Assembly: GCF_001625305.1 (NCBI RefSeq)
Contig: NW_017802769.1
Coordinates: 551,220-615,219 of the forward strand
DNA from: Branchiostoma belcheri
Taxonomy: Eukaryota; Chordata; Leptocardii; Amphioxiformes; Branchiostomatidae
Reading direction: 5' to 3'
Length of the DNA: 64,000 nucleotides
The notes under the pieces were generated by a model, which worked only from the letters and a program-made list of their open reading frames with translations, did not search any database and had not been told where the DNA came from. This document shows, piece after piece, positions 1-12,600 of the stretch. A program made the position numbers and the translations under genes. Position 1 is the first letter of the stretch. Each line of letters opens with the position of its first letter.

Positions 1-116
1 CAATCCCTTTTCCAGCCTTAGCTTTACCATTTGGGCGTTTTTTTTTTTTTTTCGCCCTGTCGCTTCACATTTTTCATGAAAAAATCCGAGAACCAACAAA
101 TTAAATTGGTGTGGCC
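1..116. mobile_element. Right end of a Harbinger-like MITE (family 2), cut by the window edge
   Basis: The sequence ends in AAATTGGTGTGGCC followed by TAA at 117-119, the same end as the complete copy at 16240-16605. The left end lies outside the window. The copy appears inserted into the family-1 element that continues to 379. Confidence 0.65.
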
Positions 117-119
117 TAA

Positions 120-379
120 GTTAAAAAATAACAAAAACTATACCAATGTCGTAGAAAGCTAAAATCAAACGAAAAAAGACGAAAATGTAAAGAAATGAAC
201 TTGAAGACTAGATTATTCGCCAAACCATATTCTGTGCCATTTGCTCAACCCTCATGACCACGTAGATTTCATAATGAAAAGAACTTTTTTTTTTGCAAAA
301 CTTTTTTTTTTATTCGCACGCGCGCATCAGTTTTGGGGCTCCCGGAGGATGTCATCCATATAATCAAATCAACATGGCC
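120..379. mobile_element. Right half of a Harbinger-like MITE (family 1)
   Basis: The internal sequence and right terminus (CATCCATATAATCAAATCAA then CATGGCC) match the complete copies at 18617-19002 and 31090-31478. TTA follows at 380-382. The left half is missing, apparently displaced by the family-2 copy immediately upstream. Confidence 0.65.
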
Positions 380-588
380 TTAGTTTCTCTTGGTAACATT
401 ACATGTAGATGTATTTCGTACATTACATACATTTAACATTACATGTAACGTTACTAGTGTTCAGTACTACTTCATCACACTTGTTCCTGGTTGCTCAGCC
501 CTGGTTAGGTATTTCTTTGTGGTATGACATTTGTTCGACCAAATGATGACAACAGAGGCACAACAATTTCGTCTGTATTTTGTCATAC

Positions 589-594
589 TTTATT
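589..594 (-). terminator. Candidate poly(A) signal of CPSF4
   Basis: TTTATT on the plus strand is AATAAA on the minus strand, about 510 bp downstream of the CPSF4 stop codon. It is the first canonical hexamer I noticed before the transposon cluster at the window edge. Use of this site is inferred. Confidence 0.45.
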
Positions 595-1104
595 TGTATG
601 TTCCTAACTACCTTCCATGTATCCAAGAGTAGACAGTTTTTAATACATAAATGTCCTTGTACACATAGAAATGTGTCGTATTTATGGCCACAGCTGCCTC
701 ACACACATTCTCAGGATAAAGACGCAGATATCTTAAATTTCACTTTTTGATAACCGACTGTTCCAGTGCATACTGCATTTCATATGCACACCATCTAGCA
801 GGATAGAAAGATACTGCAGCAGAGTTGGACGAATATATACAATTTGGATTGCATATTTGGGTAAACAACTACACACTGGAGAAGCATGCACCATGTTGAA
901 CAGTTAAAGTTATTGTCAGCAATATACTGCTGCTTTGACAGAAAATTACTACTCTGTACTGTCTGTATGACTCCAGCACCACATAGTCAACTTCTGGGCA
1001 GTGTAGAAAAGACACAAAGGTACTGTAAATGGACTGTATGACATTCTTTGCTATATATACAATTTTTTGTACACATCTTCTTAGTTCTGTTTTCCAACTG
1101 CGTA

Positions 1105-4100
1105 TCAGGAGGGGACTTGTGGAGGGGGCCCGAGTGGTCTTGTAGGGGGAGGTCCGAGTGGTCTTGGTGGAGGATGACCGGGTGAGCCGTGCTGCTGACC
1201 GGGGTGTAGCGATGTACTAAGGAATGCCAGGTGACCCTTGGGACACTTGTTGGCATAGTGGCCCTTCTCTCCACACTAGGAAGGATGAACAATAATAAGA
1301 TAAAATTGAGGATATCAAAGTGATGGAAGTACATGTATAAGGTGTTTTTGTTACCTAGTCATGCAATGTGACCTACAGTTACTGTATACTACTACCAAAC
1401 ACACACCGGGTCAACCCTGTTCTTCTTGGTAAGTTTACTGGCTTTTTTAACATGCAAATTTTGATGCCATAAGTGTCCCCATACACTGGGCTGCCAGCTT
1501 TACTTCCCAATCCGAAAGGACACAGATGAACAATATTAAAACAGATACAAATGATGTTTCCTTTTGGATAGTAGCCATGATCGAACAGAAATAGGAATCT
1601 TATTTATGAGGGGTAAATGTGGCTGCAGTACAAAAATGTGAAAATGTTTTATAGCGGTACCACTGCCGGCTACCGGTATATCTTTTCTTTTAAACAAAGC
1701 GAAATCAAACATCTTCCTGCTCTGCCCAACAGACATACATGTATATAAAATGTCTATTGCCGAAGTAAAGCTATCTAGTTTGACAGGCTGAATAAAAGTT
1801 CTAAACAGGAACTATGCGGCTCGAGATGTCTTACTGAGGGACAACTGCGTGTGCGAGATGTCAGTTAGCTTGAGGAATGAATCCCCTCTACTATATACCA
1901 AGTAAGGCTAATTCAGCAGTAAGAAAGTTAAACAGTTACACACCTTGAAACACGTGACAGACTCCAGCGGTCTGTACTGTCCGGCGGGCCCGCGCTCCTC
2001 TCGCGGTCGGAACGTGTAGCCAGGCCCGTGAGAAGGTGATGTAAAGTTCTGTAAGAAAAAATGCATTTTGAATAATCATCGAAGATTTACAGCATAGAAC
2101 TGTGGAGTGGAACTCGTTGCAACCAAATACAGTAGGGGTATCAGCAAAGTTAAACAACAATTGCATTTAGATGTGCAAACATTTAGTATGATAAGTCGTT
2201 CAGTGTAATATAATCAGCTGCCGCAATGCCACACACCTACAAAGAGTTTTATGCTGAAGGACTGTTATATTGGCTATACAGGTAGAAACTACAGCAAAAA
2301 CTACATTACATTAATTGTTAAACCCCCAAAAGACCCCAAGCAGGGAGATGTTTCCTTACCTGTGCTTCGGGCTGTGCATTGGGGTTACTGGGACAACTGA
2401 TGGCTTTGTGGCCGCTCTCCCCACAGTGATGGCAAACTATAGACGTCTTCTTTGTCGCAGTGTCAGAAATTGGAAGATCAAACTTGGGACTACAGAGAAG
2501 GAAGAAATATACAGTGATTAGTGCAACAACTCATGATTTCATGTTCAACTGAAAATTTTGTGACTTAGTGCTTTGATTAAAGTCAATTTGTAATTCAGAC
2601 AGTCTGTGATGTAAGTTATTATTATCGAAAAATTAGTGCCTGATAAGCTAGTACACACAACAACCATAACATCTTGAAAGTTACCAACTTGCATACTTAC
2701 TGCTTGTACTTGCATTTGGGCCCTTCTGGACAGAAGCCTACCATGTAGTTCATACACATGGTTCTTCTGACGTGTCTGTTCTTACAGTGTGGCCCTGGGT
2801 AGGGAAGACACACAAGACTTCAACATACATGCATTGTAAGAACTTATCTTGTGAATGCTACAATATCAAAGCAAAGGTGAGTGAAAAAAATCATCTACAC
2901 TGACTGTTGTTTTATATCCCAACATGTAAACACAAGACGTGGTGACAGCACAATCAAGTTTTTTTAAGCTACATCAATCAATGCCATCACCAACACAGGA
3001 GACAATACAATACTCATTTCACCTGAGCGAAGTGAGAAAAGTTGTGTAAAGTGCCTTTCCAAAGGGCACAAGATCTTTAGCATGCCAGGACTCGAACCCA
3101 GGACCTATCAGTATGCCACACGACCCCACAACTGACTGACTGTTGAATTGAACCATACTTCAACTGCATTTAGATACAGAGGCCGAAATGCTCAGAAAAT
3201 GACAAGATGGAGAGACAAGATTTCCAACACTTCTGTTTGCTGACATGTCATTGACTCAGTGGTCGAAATACTTTTTTTCAGTGTTTTGCAATATTGCAGA
3301 AGAGTCAAAATTTTGTTCTGCAATTTGGAAATACTTTCTGCAAATACACAAGCCTCTATACTACAATCTTGCAAGTTTATAAGCATGAACTATTGATTGA
3401 TATGCAAATTAGTCAAGACAAATTTTTGGAAGTCCAAAAGGAAACAAAAGATAGACAAGTCAAGACAAGGTTGATGTAAATTGGTGAAGAAGCTCCTGTT
3501 GTTTCAGAACAGGAGCTTAAGTGTTGTCTGTCCTTGGGGCCAAGAGCACCAAGTGCCAATTTTTCCTGCTGCAAAATTGCAGATTGTATAAATTTTTCTT
3601 CTGCAATCTTTGAAATCTATCTGCAGATTGCAGACTGCAGACAGGTATTTCGAACACTGTAAATGACTGAAAGATGAAACTTATGATCTTACCATGTTTG
3701 CAGAAGCCCCTGTCATACCAGGCACAGTCTTTTATCTTGGACTCAGGATCAATGTGCAGGAATGGACATTCCTTATTACTACAAGCTCCTGGGAGAAACC
3801 AGAAACACATAGCATTTCTAATTAGTGAATGAAAGATATAACATCTGAGATAGTGATGCATACCTAAACCCACATTTAGGTTCAGGTCCGGATTCAAGTC
3901 CAGAGGTTTAGGTTCAGTTCCGGACTCGTAAGTCCGGACCTAAACCCATGGCATATACAAAATTGCATGTTGGCAATCGTGCAATGTTGTCTGGGTGAAA
4001 CTTTGGCCACATAACATGGAGGCTGGTACTTGACGATGCCCGATGGCAATGTTTTCTTGATTTTGCAGCAAAGATTTTGCAATCTACGGAAGGTTTTAGG

Positions 4101-5869
4101 TGGTTTGGAAATAAAAGGGGTATGTGAAATGGTCTTTTATGGTAATAAGTCCGGACTCGGTCCTTGACTTTTAGGTTTTTTTGCATTCTTACAAGTCCGG
4201 ATCCAAGTCCAGTGAACCGGTATGCATCACTAATCTGAGAGAAAAAACAACAACATGAGTTAATTTTATTCCAAAGTTACTTAATCTCTAGCACACCGAA
4301 GTAGCCATTTGGCTATCAATTTAGGGAGCAGGGGTAAGGCTAATATGTCCAAAGTTCTTAATGGATGGGTTTTATGAAAAAAATGTACAAAGTGGGTTCA
4401 ACTCCAAGATGGGTTATTTTATATAAATATGAATATAAAGGATGTATTTATTCATACCAAGGAATCTAGTATTGATTTCTATTCTCATAAGACTAATGTT
4501 AACGTACCTACATAATGTGTAAATGAGAATCATTTTGACTGCAATAAAACCTTGAAAAAACACTCAAGATTTGAAAGTAACATCTGCTTACCAAGAATTA
4601 ACACTAAGGCATCTTGGTCATGGCTTATTTTACATCAATATAAAGGACGCATTTACTTATATCAAGCTGAAGGATTCTAGCATAGATTTCTATTGTTAAG
4701 CATACTTACATTGTAAATGGGACAAAAATTTTCACAGCAATAAAATCTTGAAAAAAGATGTAACATCTACTTACCAAATTTTGAATAGAAGTAACACTCA
4801 GGCATCTTGGTCATGTCGTACTCGTGTAGAAACTCGCACTGGTCTCCCTTCTTACACAGCCCCCTCAGCCAGTGTTTACAGACCACGCTCTTCTCCCCGC
4901 GCACGTGTCTGAAGGGACAGCTCGCACCCTTCACACAGCTCCCACGCACAAAGAAGTCACAGATCGCAGCTCCGGATTCTAGCAGGAAAAAAGGTACAGA
5001 GTACAGACGTATCTGTATCAGTATCAATGTAGCCGGTAAAACCGGCATTCGGCGTAACACACCAGCTTCGCAGGCACTCAGCGCGGTGGCAGCTAGCTAT
5101 ATCACACCAAACGACTTGTTACACTCAATTTTTGCACATTTAGCCGTGATCAGTCTATGTTCATTTTGAGGACAAAAGGTGCTAAGAAAGAAACACAAAT
5201 TGACCTTTTTTAACATTATCGTATCTGTATCGGTATAGCCAGTATAACCGTCCTTCGGAGTAACACACCAGCTTCGCAGGCACGCAGCATGGCGGCAGCT
5301 AGCTATATCACACTGAACGACTTGTTACACTCAGACTCAGTCTTTGCACATTTAAATTATTACAGGAGTTGTTTAAATTAAAGCTGATGCTCCAACTGTT
5401 CCATTCTATGATAGTTCTTGGAAAATACTATTTTTTGAGCACTTGGATTCTTGGTTCATACTAGTAACTCTGATATTTGAAAGCATAAATGTTAAATTAC
5501 TTGACGACAAAAGTTGGGAAGAAAAAAAGATCACAGATCTACTGACTTTTTTAACAAATCATAAATTTTATAGTTTTTTTAGAGGCTCTAGAGGTTTATG
5601 AGCAACAAGTCAAGTGTGTAGTGTAGCTTACAACTGCACAATTTAACTAATCGTAACTGAATTACTGTTTACTAGTATTCCCTTCAGAATTTACAATATT
5701 TCAACATGCCCCCCTCCCCACGCTAGAATCCCTCGTGCAGTTTTGTATGCAGGTAAAATTTCTCACTGTCCATTCCGGGGAAAGGAAGCGGCTGTGAGCC
5801 TCTCTGCTCCTCAATCGCGATCTCCATCTCAAACCTGATCCCTCCGACACTCGCCACGACTTCCTCCAT
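1105..5869 (-). CDS. CPSF4: CPSF4 (CPSF30), cleavage and polyadenylation specificity factor 30 kDa subunit
   Basis: Seven coding exons on the minus strand: 5869-5767, 4978-4775, 3788-3693, 2794-2701, 2489-2360, 2048-1944, 1275-1105 (903 nt, 300 aa). The protein is the RNA-binding zinc-finger subunit of the nuclear CPSF complex, which recognises the AAUAAA signal. Visible motifs: five CCCH fingers at about residues 41-59, 68-86, 96-114, 124-142 and 148-166, including the near-invariant stretch [19 protein letters not shown]. Two CCHC knuckles follow at about 185-198 and 242-255, and the tail ends in [14 protein letters not shown] repeats. The N-terminus FPGMDKSGAA is created exactly by the exon 1/2 junction. 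Human CPSF4 (269 aa, from memory) has one knuckle, so the second is notable. All introns are GT-AG. Intron 2 contains a hAT MITE and a duplicated remnant of the exon 2 end. Divergent from the arrestin-like gene. Identity is very secure. Confidence 0.96.
2985..3125 (-). repeat. tRNA-derived SINE fragment
   Basis: On the minus strand GGTTCGAGTCC at 3098-3088 is a canonical RNA polymerase III B-box. It is followed by a GTGCCCTTTGGAAAGGCACT-type body like that seen in invertebrate and lancelet tRNA-SINEs (from memory). A clean A-box and full cloverleaf are not visible, so this is a SINE remnant, not a tRNA gene. It lies in CPSF4 intron 3. Confidence 0.55.
3257..3659. mobile_element. hAT-like MITE with CAGTG termini
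   Basis: The left end reads CAGTGGTCGAAATACTTTTT and the right end AGGTATTTCGAACACTG, a terminal inverted repeat of about 16 bp. The flanks (CATTGACT and TAAATGACT) resemble a decayed 8-bp duplication. It sits in CPSF4 intron 3 and stops 33 bp from the exon 3 donor. Confidence 0.55.
3851..4232 (-). mobile_element. hAT-like MITE, TAGTGATGCATACC family, copy A
   Basis: 382 bp with termini TAGTGATGCATACC and GGTATGCATCACTA. Perfect 8-bp target duplications ATCTGAGA lie at 3843-3850 and 4233-4240. The interior is rich in TCCGGA and CTAAACC motifs and matches copies B, C and D in the opposite orientation. It lies in CPSF4 intron 2. Confidence 0.88.
4440..4622 (-). repeat. Tandem duplicate of the CPSF4 exon 2 end plus adjacent intron
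   Basis: This block is a diverged copy of 4640-4815. Both contain ATAAAGGAYG, a GATTTCTATT block, GCAATAAAA.CTTGAAAAAA, AACATCTRCTTACCAA (a splice donor on the minus strand) and GGCATCTTGGTCATG, which in the real copy is coding exon 2. The remnant exon at 4594-4622 has lost about 12 nt. It is a decoy donor within intron 2. Confidence 0.7.
5009..5357. repeat. Pair of about 140-bp direct repeats in CPSF4 intron 1
   Basis: 5009-5150 and 5220-5357 share GTAACACACCAGCTTCGCAG, GGCAGCTAGCTATATCACAC and AACGACTTGTTACACTCA. The second copy carries ATGGCGGCAGC at 5289 on the plus strand, opening a short reading frame. The origin is unknown: a duplicated exon or promoter-like segment, or a transposon. 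Confidence 0.6.
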
Positions 5870-6609
5870 CCTCAATTTCTTTCAGAGGCACCAGAAATCT
5901 TAGAAATTCTCCAGACAAAAAGTCAGAAATGGCGGCGCATCGAAGCTTAGACTAACCGTGTCAAAGGTGAGTAGACGAGTACAAAACTGTCGGTGAATAG
6001 GGGTGTTTCAAACTCTCTACAATGTCATAAGAATTCGACATTTATCGTGGTTGACGATAACTCTATCTCTATAGACATTTGATTTTAAAAATTTTTGATT
6101 TGTAGATTGAGTAATTTGTCAGTTTTAACGTTTATCCTTTTTGTCAAATTTTCCCTATCTCAGTAATGAAAAGTGCCATTCACCGCATCAGTACGAGCAC
6201 GTATCTTTGAACATTCTGTCCGAATTATCTGCACCTACTCTTTTTTTCATGACACAAACTCTTTAAAAAGCTAGCAAAATACTGTCCTTACTATGTAAGG
6301 AATTTTAACTTTTCTATTCAAGAGAAATTGTGCGACTCTTTTGTTTGGTTGCGCTCATGCCCAAAGTGAAAGTTGTGATCACTTCCGAGTTCTCTCCTCT
6401 AGGGGGAAGTCAGCGATTTTATCCCGCCCATATGCGAGCAACCGACTCTGGGATAGTTCCTCTCGAGACATAATCATTCAGGATGAACCAAAAGACTTCT
6501 TGCGGCCACATTTTGTAATCCTATCGGAGAATCGCCCACGTTTTATCGGGAATGTACTTGACCGTGAGACCTTTCCATGTGATATCTCTAACAACTTGTT
6601 ATTTTGGAA
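5870..6609. promoter_or_regulatory. Divergent promoter interval, CPSF4 / arrestin-like gene
   Basis: The 740 bp between the two start codons holds a YY1-like AAATGGCGGC at 5927-5936 and a plus-strand donor CAAAG|GTGAGT at 5966/5967. A possible acceptor CTCCTCTAG lies near 6401. This suggests a 5' noncoding exon of the arrestin-like gene that begins only tens of bases from the CPSF4 start codon. A 90-codon open frame (6341-6613) has its TGA overlapping the ATG at 6610. Transcription starts are inferred. Confidence 0.5.
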
Positions 6610-9600
6610 ATGAACGAGCTCGCTCTGAGGACCAACAAGGGAGTGTATGTGGGCGGGGAGACAGTCTATGGGTGAGTTTAGTGTCACTGCCTGGTATGTA
6701 ATTCGTTTAGCTCGGTCAAGGTTATATACACAAACAAATTACTAAAGTATGGTATGGGGCTTGTCTGAACTTTGAACGTATTATGAATGATTGACATTTT
6801 ATAACGTTATTATACTGCTGAATTGTTTGACATGTAAATTAGGGTATGTTTTGGCAATGATTTCAAAGTAAGTCCACAGAGACAGTTTAATATTGTGAGC
6901 TATCTTGGAGGAGCTATTTGATAAATGTGAACAAAAATCAATTTATTTCTAAAGTTTAGAGGAATTGAGACGACTATTTGTGTTGATTGTCTAAATTCAG
7001 GGAATTAAACCAGGGAAAAGACTGTAGTATCAGAAGTACATGGTTCTACCTCTAGATTTCCAAAATTTTCTTTGGACTTGTTGGAAACATGTGAGCATTC
7101 TGGTGATCACATCTTGTTTTATTCCAGAGCGGTGTATCTCCAGATTGACCATGTTACGTCAGGGACTGGGGTCAAGCTGAAGTTCCACGGGTATGAAGAC
7201 TGTAAGTACTATTATTCATGATTTTTTCACCTTACTGTTCACTGTTTTCTCTTCTGTACCGTGAACTTTAATATCATTTACAGTTAACAGATAATTCCTG
7301 GACTTGTGAATACATACATGTAGTTGATGATGAAATGGTTTATGGTTTATTGACGATAAAAACACTGGCAGCCTTAGTGCCTTACATAGGCTGAATTGTG
7401 GTTCTTTAACAATTCATTCATCTTAGACTAATTGGCAACATAATACATTTGTTATCAAATAGATTGAAACAGGAAGGTACGATCATTCAATATAAATTTC
7501 CAGACATATTAAAAACAAATTTGAGATTACATTTTGAAACGTTTTACTCATAAATAAGATATTCTAAATAGAAGGAGGCCGCACAAATATTTAAATGTCA
7601 TCATTCAACAGTCGTACATAGTTCCGTGAACATGTCCATTTTTCTCAGACCGTGAACTTTTGCTAGTGTGTTACATAAAGTGAATTACAGTATGCAGACA
7701 AGCACCTACATGTAGACTGCTGTGGTCATGTGCATGTAGGAAGAATGCTGAAATACCCAACTATATATAGGTGTCATATTTATGGGCGTGGGACTCCAGC
7801 CTACAGTCTTGTCAAGACACGTTGATAACTATTAAAACTGCATGGTGTAAGTGTATGTCCATTGGGACATGCTTACGGTCAATGGATGATTGTGTTAAAC
7901 ATCACTTAATTCTCTCTCAAAACTGTGACCTGTACCAGAGATAGTGACCCAGACTAGCCAGAGCCAGGGTCAATATCCTTATTAAAATACATGTAAATAT
8001 CAGACACAGAAATTAAATGGGACATCTCTCATGGCACTATCTGGTCTGACATTCTGTATTCATTCAAATCTAATGACAGTATCACACTGGCACAAATTGC
8101 TGTCATTAGCTTCATTGTACAGTACTGTACTTGGATTCAGTTCCTAGTCCCAAAACACCAGTTGGATTCTAGTAATACAATACATGAGTTGAAGCAGAGG
8201 TCACATGTGTATAAGGTGAATGAGGTCCCAGTCACATCTGTGGCATGATAGCTTTACAACAGCAAAACAAGAAGCCATAGGCGACAATCCTCCGTGAAGT
8301 TTTATATTTTGCAACAAAAATAATCCCAAGCGTCAACACCAGACCTACTGTGCAGACATAAGGCAATGGTTAATGAGGGCGCGTCACAACCATAAAACAT
8401 AAAAAGACCTAAATCCATTACTGCTCTCAGGGCGTGTAAAGATACTGTGCTTCAAGTTCGAAGTTCATTTTAATTACACACACACAATCATTGCATTCAC
8501 ATAAAGATCGGACTATCATGGTCGTGTCACTAGTAACAAAGACAGCCCCACCGTCTTACCGTGCCTCATTATTAAGCGCGACTGGCAAATTCCAGCAACA
8601 GTTGCAGCCAGCACCGCGAGTGTTACTGCCGTGGTACCACTTATCGGCCCCTCACCATCTGCCTGAAGTTCCCCCCCCCCCACCGCCATTCCAAACAACG
8701 GGTTTTTCTGGACCATTCCAATTTGCCTCATAATTGTAGGGGTGCATCTGCAATATTACATTGACCGCGAAAGCCGCAATGGCAAAAATACACATCCGTG
8801 CATCAACACGGGCATGCCCGCAGACGGCGTATAAAATTGCATGCCGATTGCACAAAGAGAACCCAGTGTTTTGACTGCGAACACAAAAAAGCGGCTCTTC
8901 ACAACACTCCGTCCGGAGGCCCTGACCTCCTTCACGGAGTAACAAGGGCATTTTTGGAAACAGTTGTCAATGTGTGGTACAAACTTCAGTTGTCTTGTGA
9001 TGCAACAAGTTGTCCTAGATTGTTTTTGAAGGCCAGTGAAAACCGTGCATGTGTACAAGTGGTGTGTATATGATAAATGTGACTGCAACTTAAAAGAGAA
9101 AGATACTCTTTCGTCACACTCATTTCCCCATGCTCATCTTGAGTGGACTTAGACAGTGTTAGATGAGGATAACAGATCGCTCTGTCCCATGATGGTACTG
9201 ATGGGAGGGTGATGAGTCATGGTCTCTGTCTTTACGGTAGACTTCCTGGGGTGGTACAAATAATGGACCCTCTTCTTACTACCAAGGATGGGTCAAACAA
9301 GAGGGGTGTGAATCATTCTTTGGGCTCAGCTTCCAAGAATCAGTGTGGAATCTATTATATATCAAACAGATGTTTTTTTGGGTGACTAGCCATGTATGTG
9401 GAAAAATAGCATTGTGGTAAAAACAGTTAGTCATATTTATAAAATAACCATTCAATTTTTCTACTTACTTAATGATAATGATTTTAATATTACTATATAT
9501 TACTATGACTTGCAGTATGTTAAAGTGGACATACTAGTATGTTATCCTGTACATGACTAATATAATTTGACACTTGTCCAGTTTACTATGAAGAGAGGGG

Positions 9601-12600
9601 GTCACAACGGTACTCTGGGACGGGAGAGTTCTCCGTCATGAGAGGTCGTAAAGAACACTTTGATGTGGAAGTGCCCATTTATACAAGCTCAGGTCAGATA
9701 TAAGGGTTACTTTTTTTATTACTTTTTGTGATTTATAATCCCCTTGTCATTCCCATTTTCATTCATTTATTCTATGCAAAATTTTTGTATGCTGTGATGT
9801 TGAAAAACATTTCACCCTCCTAGATTTTTACGTTTCCTTGTCTAATTTCAAGTAAAACTTTAACATTTAAGTATTAATTAGGTCTGAATACCTTTCTATT
9901 TTCCAGAACCCATCCCCCTAGGGTGCTATGTCTTCCCCTTCCAGTATGAACTACCGGCTGACTTACCAGGTAAGTACAGAAGTGCAGGAAAATGTTGTGG
10001 GAAAATATCAATATATAACGTTGAGCTTGAACTGTGTTGAAGTTCACTGTTTATTGTTACATTAATAATTTTTAGTTCGTGTCTATTAATAATGAAATGA
10101 TTTACAAGTTACTAAACTGAATTGTATTCTGTTCCCTTGAATTGAGTAATTTTATATTTGCATTTGTGTATAGTTTTTATGCATATTTAGTAGATTTTTA
10201 CTGTTCTATATGTTGTGTTAACCGTTTTATTTTTTTACGAACCGTGTCTGTTTTATGCGTAGCCACTTTCCACTGTAAGGGCCCACTGTATGAGGCCACA
10301 ATCAAGTACGAAGTCAAGGCTTGTGTGATTGGGAAAGAAAGCAACCTAAAGGCAAGTACATAGACAAGGTCCTCAGAGGATTTGTTCAGAAAAACACACG
10401 TCTTGGTCAGGTGCCAGACGTGTAGAAGTGTGTGCCAGTTCCCATGCCCTTGGCTTTGCACATCACTCCTGGTCTCAATTAAAGATGGTATCACTCAGTG
10501 CCCAGTGTTTAGAGAGCTGTGGTGGAAGTGTTTTGGTTGCCAGAAAGTTACTAATACTCTGTCTTTTGCTTGCCAGAAAGTCAGAAGGTGTGTGAGATTG
10601 GATATAATGTGTAAGAAGCCTAAAGTATGTTTTGTATAAACTTGTGAACTATTCTGCAGTTTGAAACTGCAGAGTTTCAGTGTAGATTTTTTTCAAGTTG
10701 CAAATCTACTCAGAGAACATTTCTGATTCCTTTTGTGGTGCTTTGAAATCATATACTTCAAATTTATAACTTGAGATGCTGACTGTTTTCTTTTTGATGA
10801 ACAAGATACTACATGCAAAAAGACTGAATCTAATAAAGGAAAAAAACCTTAGTTGAATAATTGGATGAGGGATGAAAAAAAAATTCTACTTACTTTTTAA
10901 ATGTATTTGTATAGTCCAAACTTATAGGATGGTGCTCAGATTCATTCAAGATTGTTGGACAGTAGCCATAGACTCAATGTCAAGGCCTTTGCATGTCTTC
11001 ATTTTATAACTGGAATTCTGTTAACAGTGCACCAAAAGACAGAGAGAGTTAAAACTTGATTCTTCCAGTCAATCTTTAATACATGTATACATAGAAACCC
11101 TCTTCAGATAAGGCTGTGAGAGGGTTATACTAATAGTTATATCCAGTTACACTGCCATGGACATGGTTCTAATGTTTTAAAAATGTTCCTATTTTTAATT
11201 TAAAAATGATATTGTTTTAATACTAATAATAGGGTTCAGGGATAATGTTGGAGAGAAAAACAAAGATCGTACAGATTGCATAATCATTTGTTACTATAGG
11301 TCTACAAAGTGTATGTATTTCACTCCACTAGCCTGCCAAACAAAATTGATGTAGGATAACTCTGCCCTTGGCAGGACATCTGTTAGTCCCCCCAGCCAGT
11401 TTGTGCTGACTGGGCGACCAGGAAAGCTCAGGTCATGTCGGTGCACCCCCCAGGGCCAGGGAAGGGTGATGTCATACCTACAGGAGGGTCTGCATGGCCT
11501 TTTTCTGGAAGGCGAAGCGAGCCATTTTAACTGTGAACTATAGCCGGCTGCTGTAATTCAACTTTAAGCATTGTCGGAAAGTTCGTCATGAAGCGTAATT
11601 GGTCGCTTTTATTCCACGCAGCATGTTATTTCTTGATTTGAGGGGTATTTTTTTATTTCTTTGTCGAGAGTCAGATTGCCCAAAAAATCATAACAGGGCG
11701 TCCAAGGTCCCCATTAGACTTAGTCTAGTTTTGTCATGAATACAACAGAACATTCCAATGAAGCCATTCCTAAAACCAATATAAAACCCATGTTACTGTG
11801 TTGTCATCCCTCCGGTAAATTAAGCATTGCCAGGATTACCCCCACCCCACCCCTCACCACACCCTCCCACCCCCATGCAGACCCTCCTACAGTCAATGGC
11901 AAACTCAGGGGGTCAGGGACAAACTTTACAGCAGCTAGCTTTCTTGACTTTCTGCCAGTTCATGCAAGGCAGGGGGAAGTTATTCAAGGGATGCTGTTAT
12001 CATCATTTCTAAATCCTCGTTCTAGAGTTGGTAGATAAAGTTGTGTTGATGTACAGAGTGAGAAAAAGTACTACTGCTGGCCATAGCAAAAACACTTGTG
12101 AGTCAAACAAATGTTAGTTACAGGTAATTAGACCTGCACATGACTCTCCAAGTAGAGGTTACATGTATGCCTGCTTTTGACATTTTCTTTCAGGTCAATG
12201 TTTTGTCGGGCTTTCTAATTTGTTGGGGTTTTTTTTGGGATGGGTGAGGAATATAGAAAGCCCAACAAAATGCCTAAAAGCTAATAAAGAAATGTCCCAA
12301 CAGATCTAATTTCTGCTGGGAAGTACCTCCAAATGACCTCAAAATGGACATAATTAAAAGCCTGTGGGTCATTCTAATTGAACTGATGACAGACAGGCAA
12401 CCACTAGCTTATATGTTTTCCTGTAAAAGCCTTAAATGTTTCATCTTAATTAAGTTTTTCCCTGTATTTTGTCTGTGTTGCCCCATTGACAAACAAGAAA
12501 AAATATCTTGCCCCATTGACAAACAAGAAAAATATCTTGCCCCATTGACAAATAAGTTTTCAAATGTTTCTTGGACACAGATAAATTTTCTGTCTGCAAG

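Noticed and set aside
3088..3098. Possible tRNA gene (B-box GGTTCGAGTCC on the minus strand)
   Set aside because: No full cloverleaf or convincing A-box. The sequence continues into a SINE body, so it is called a tRNA-derived SINE.
6341..6613. 90-codon frame ahead of the arrestin-like start codon
   Set aside because: It lies in the divergent promoter, has no recognisable similarity, and its stop overlaps the real ATG. It was treated as upstream leader, not a gene.
8491..9088. Several 70-110-codon open frames on both strands in intron 2 of the arrestin-like gene
   Set aside because: Overlapping frames with no domain, proline runs derived from a C-tract, and no splice-supported structure.
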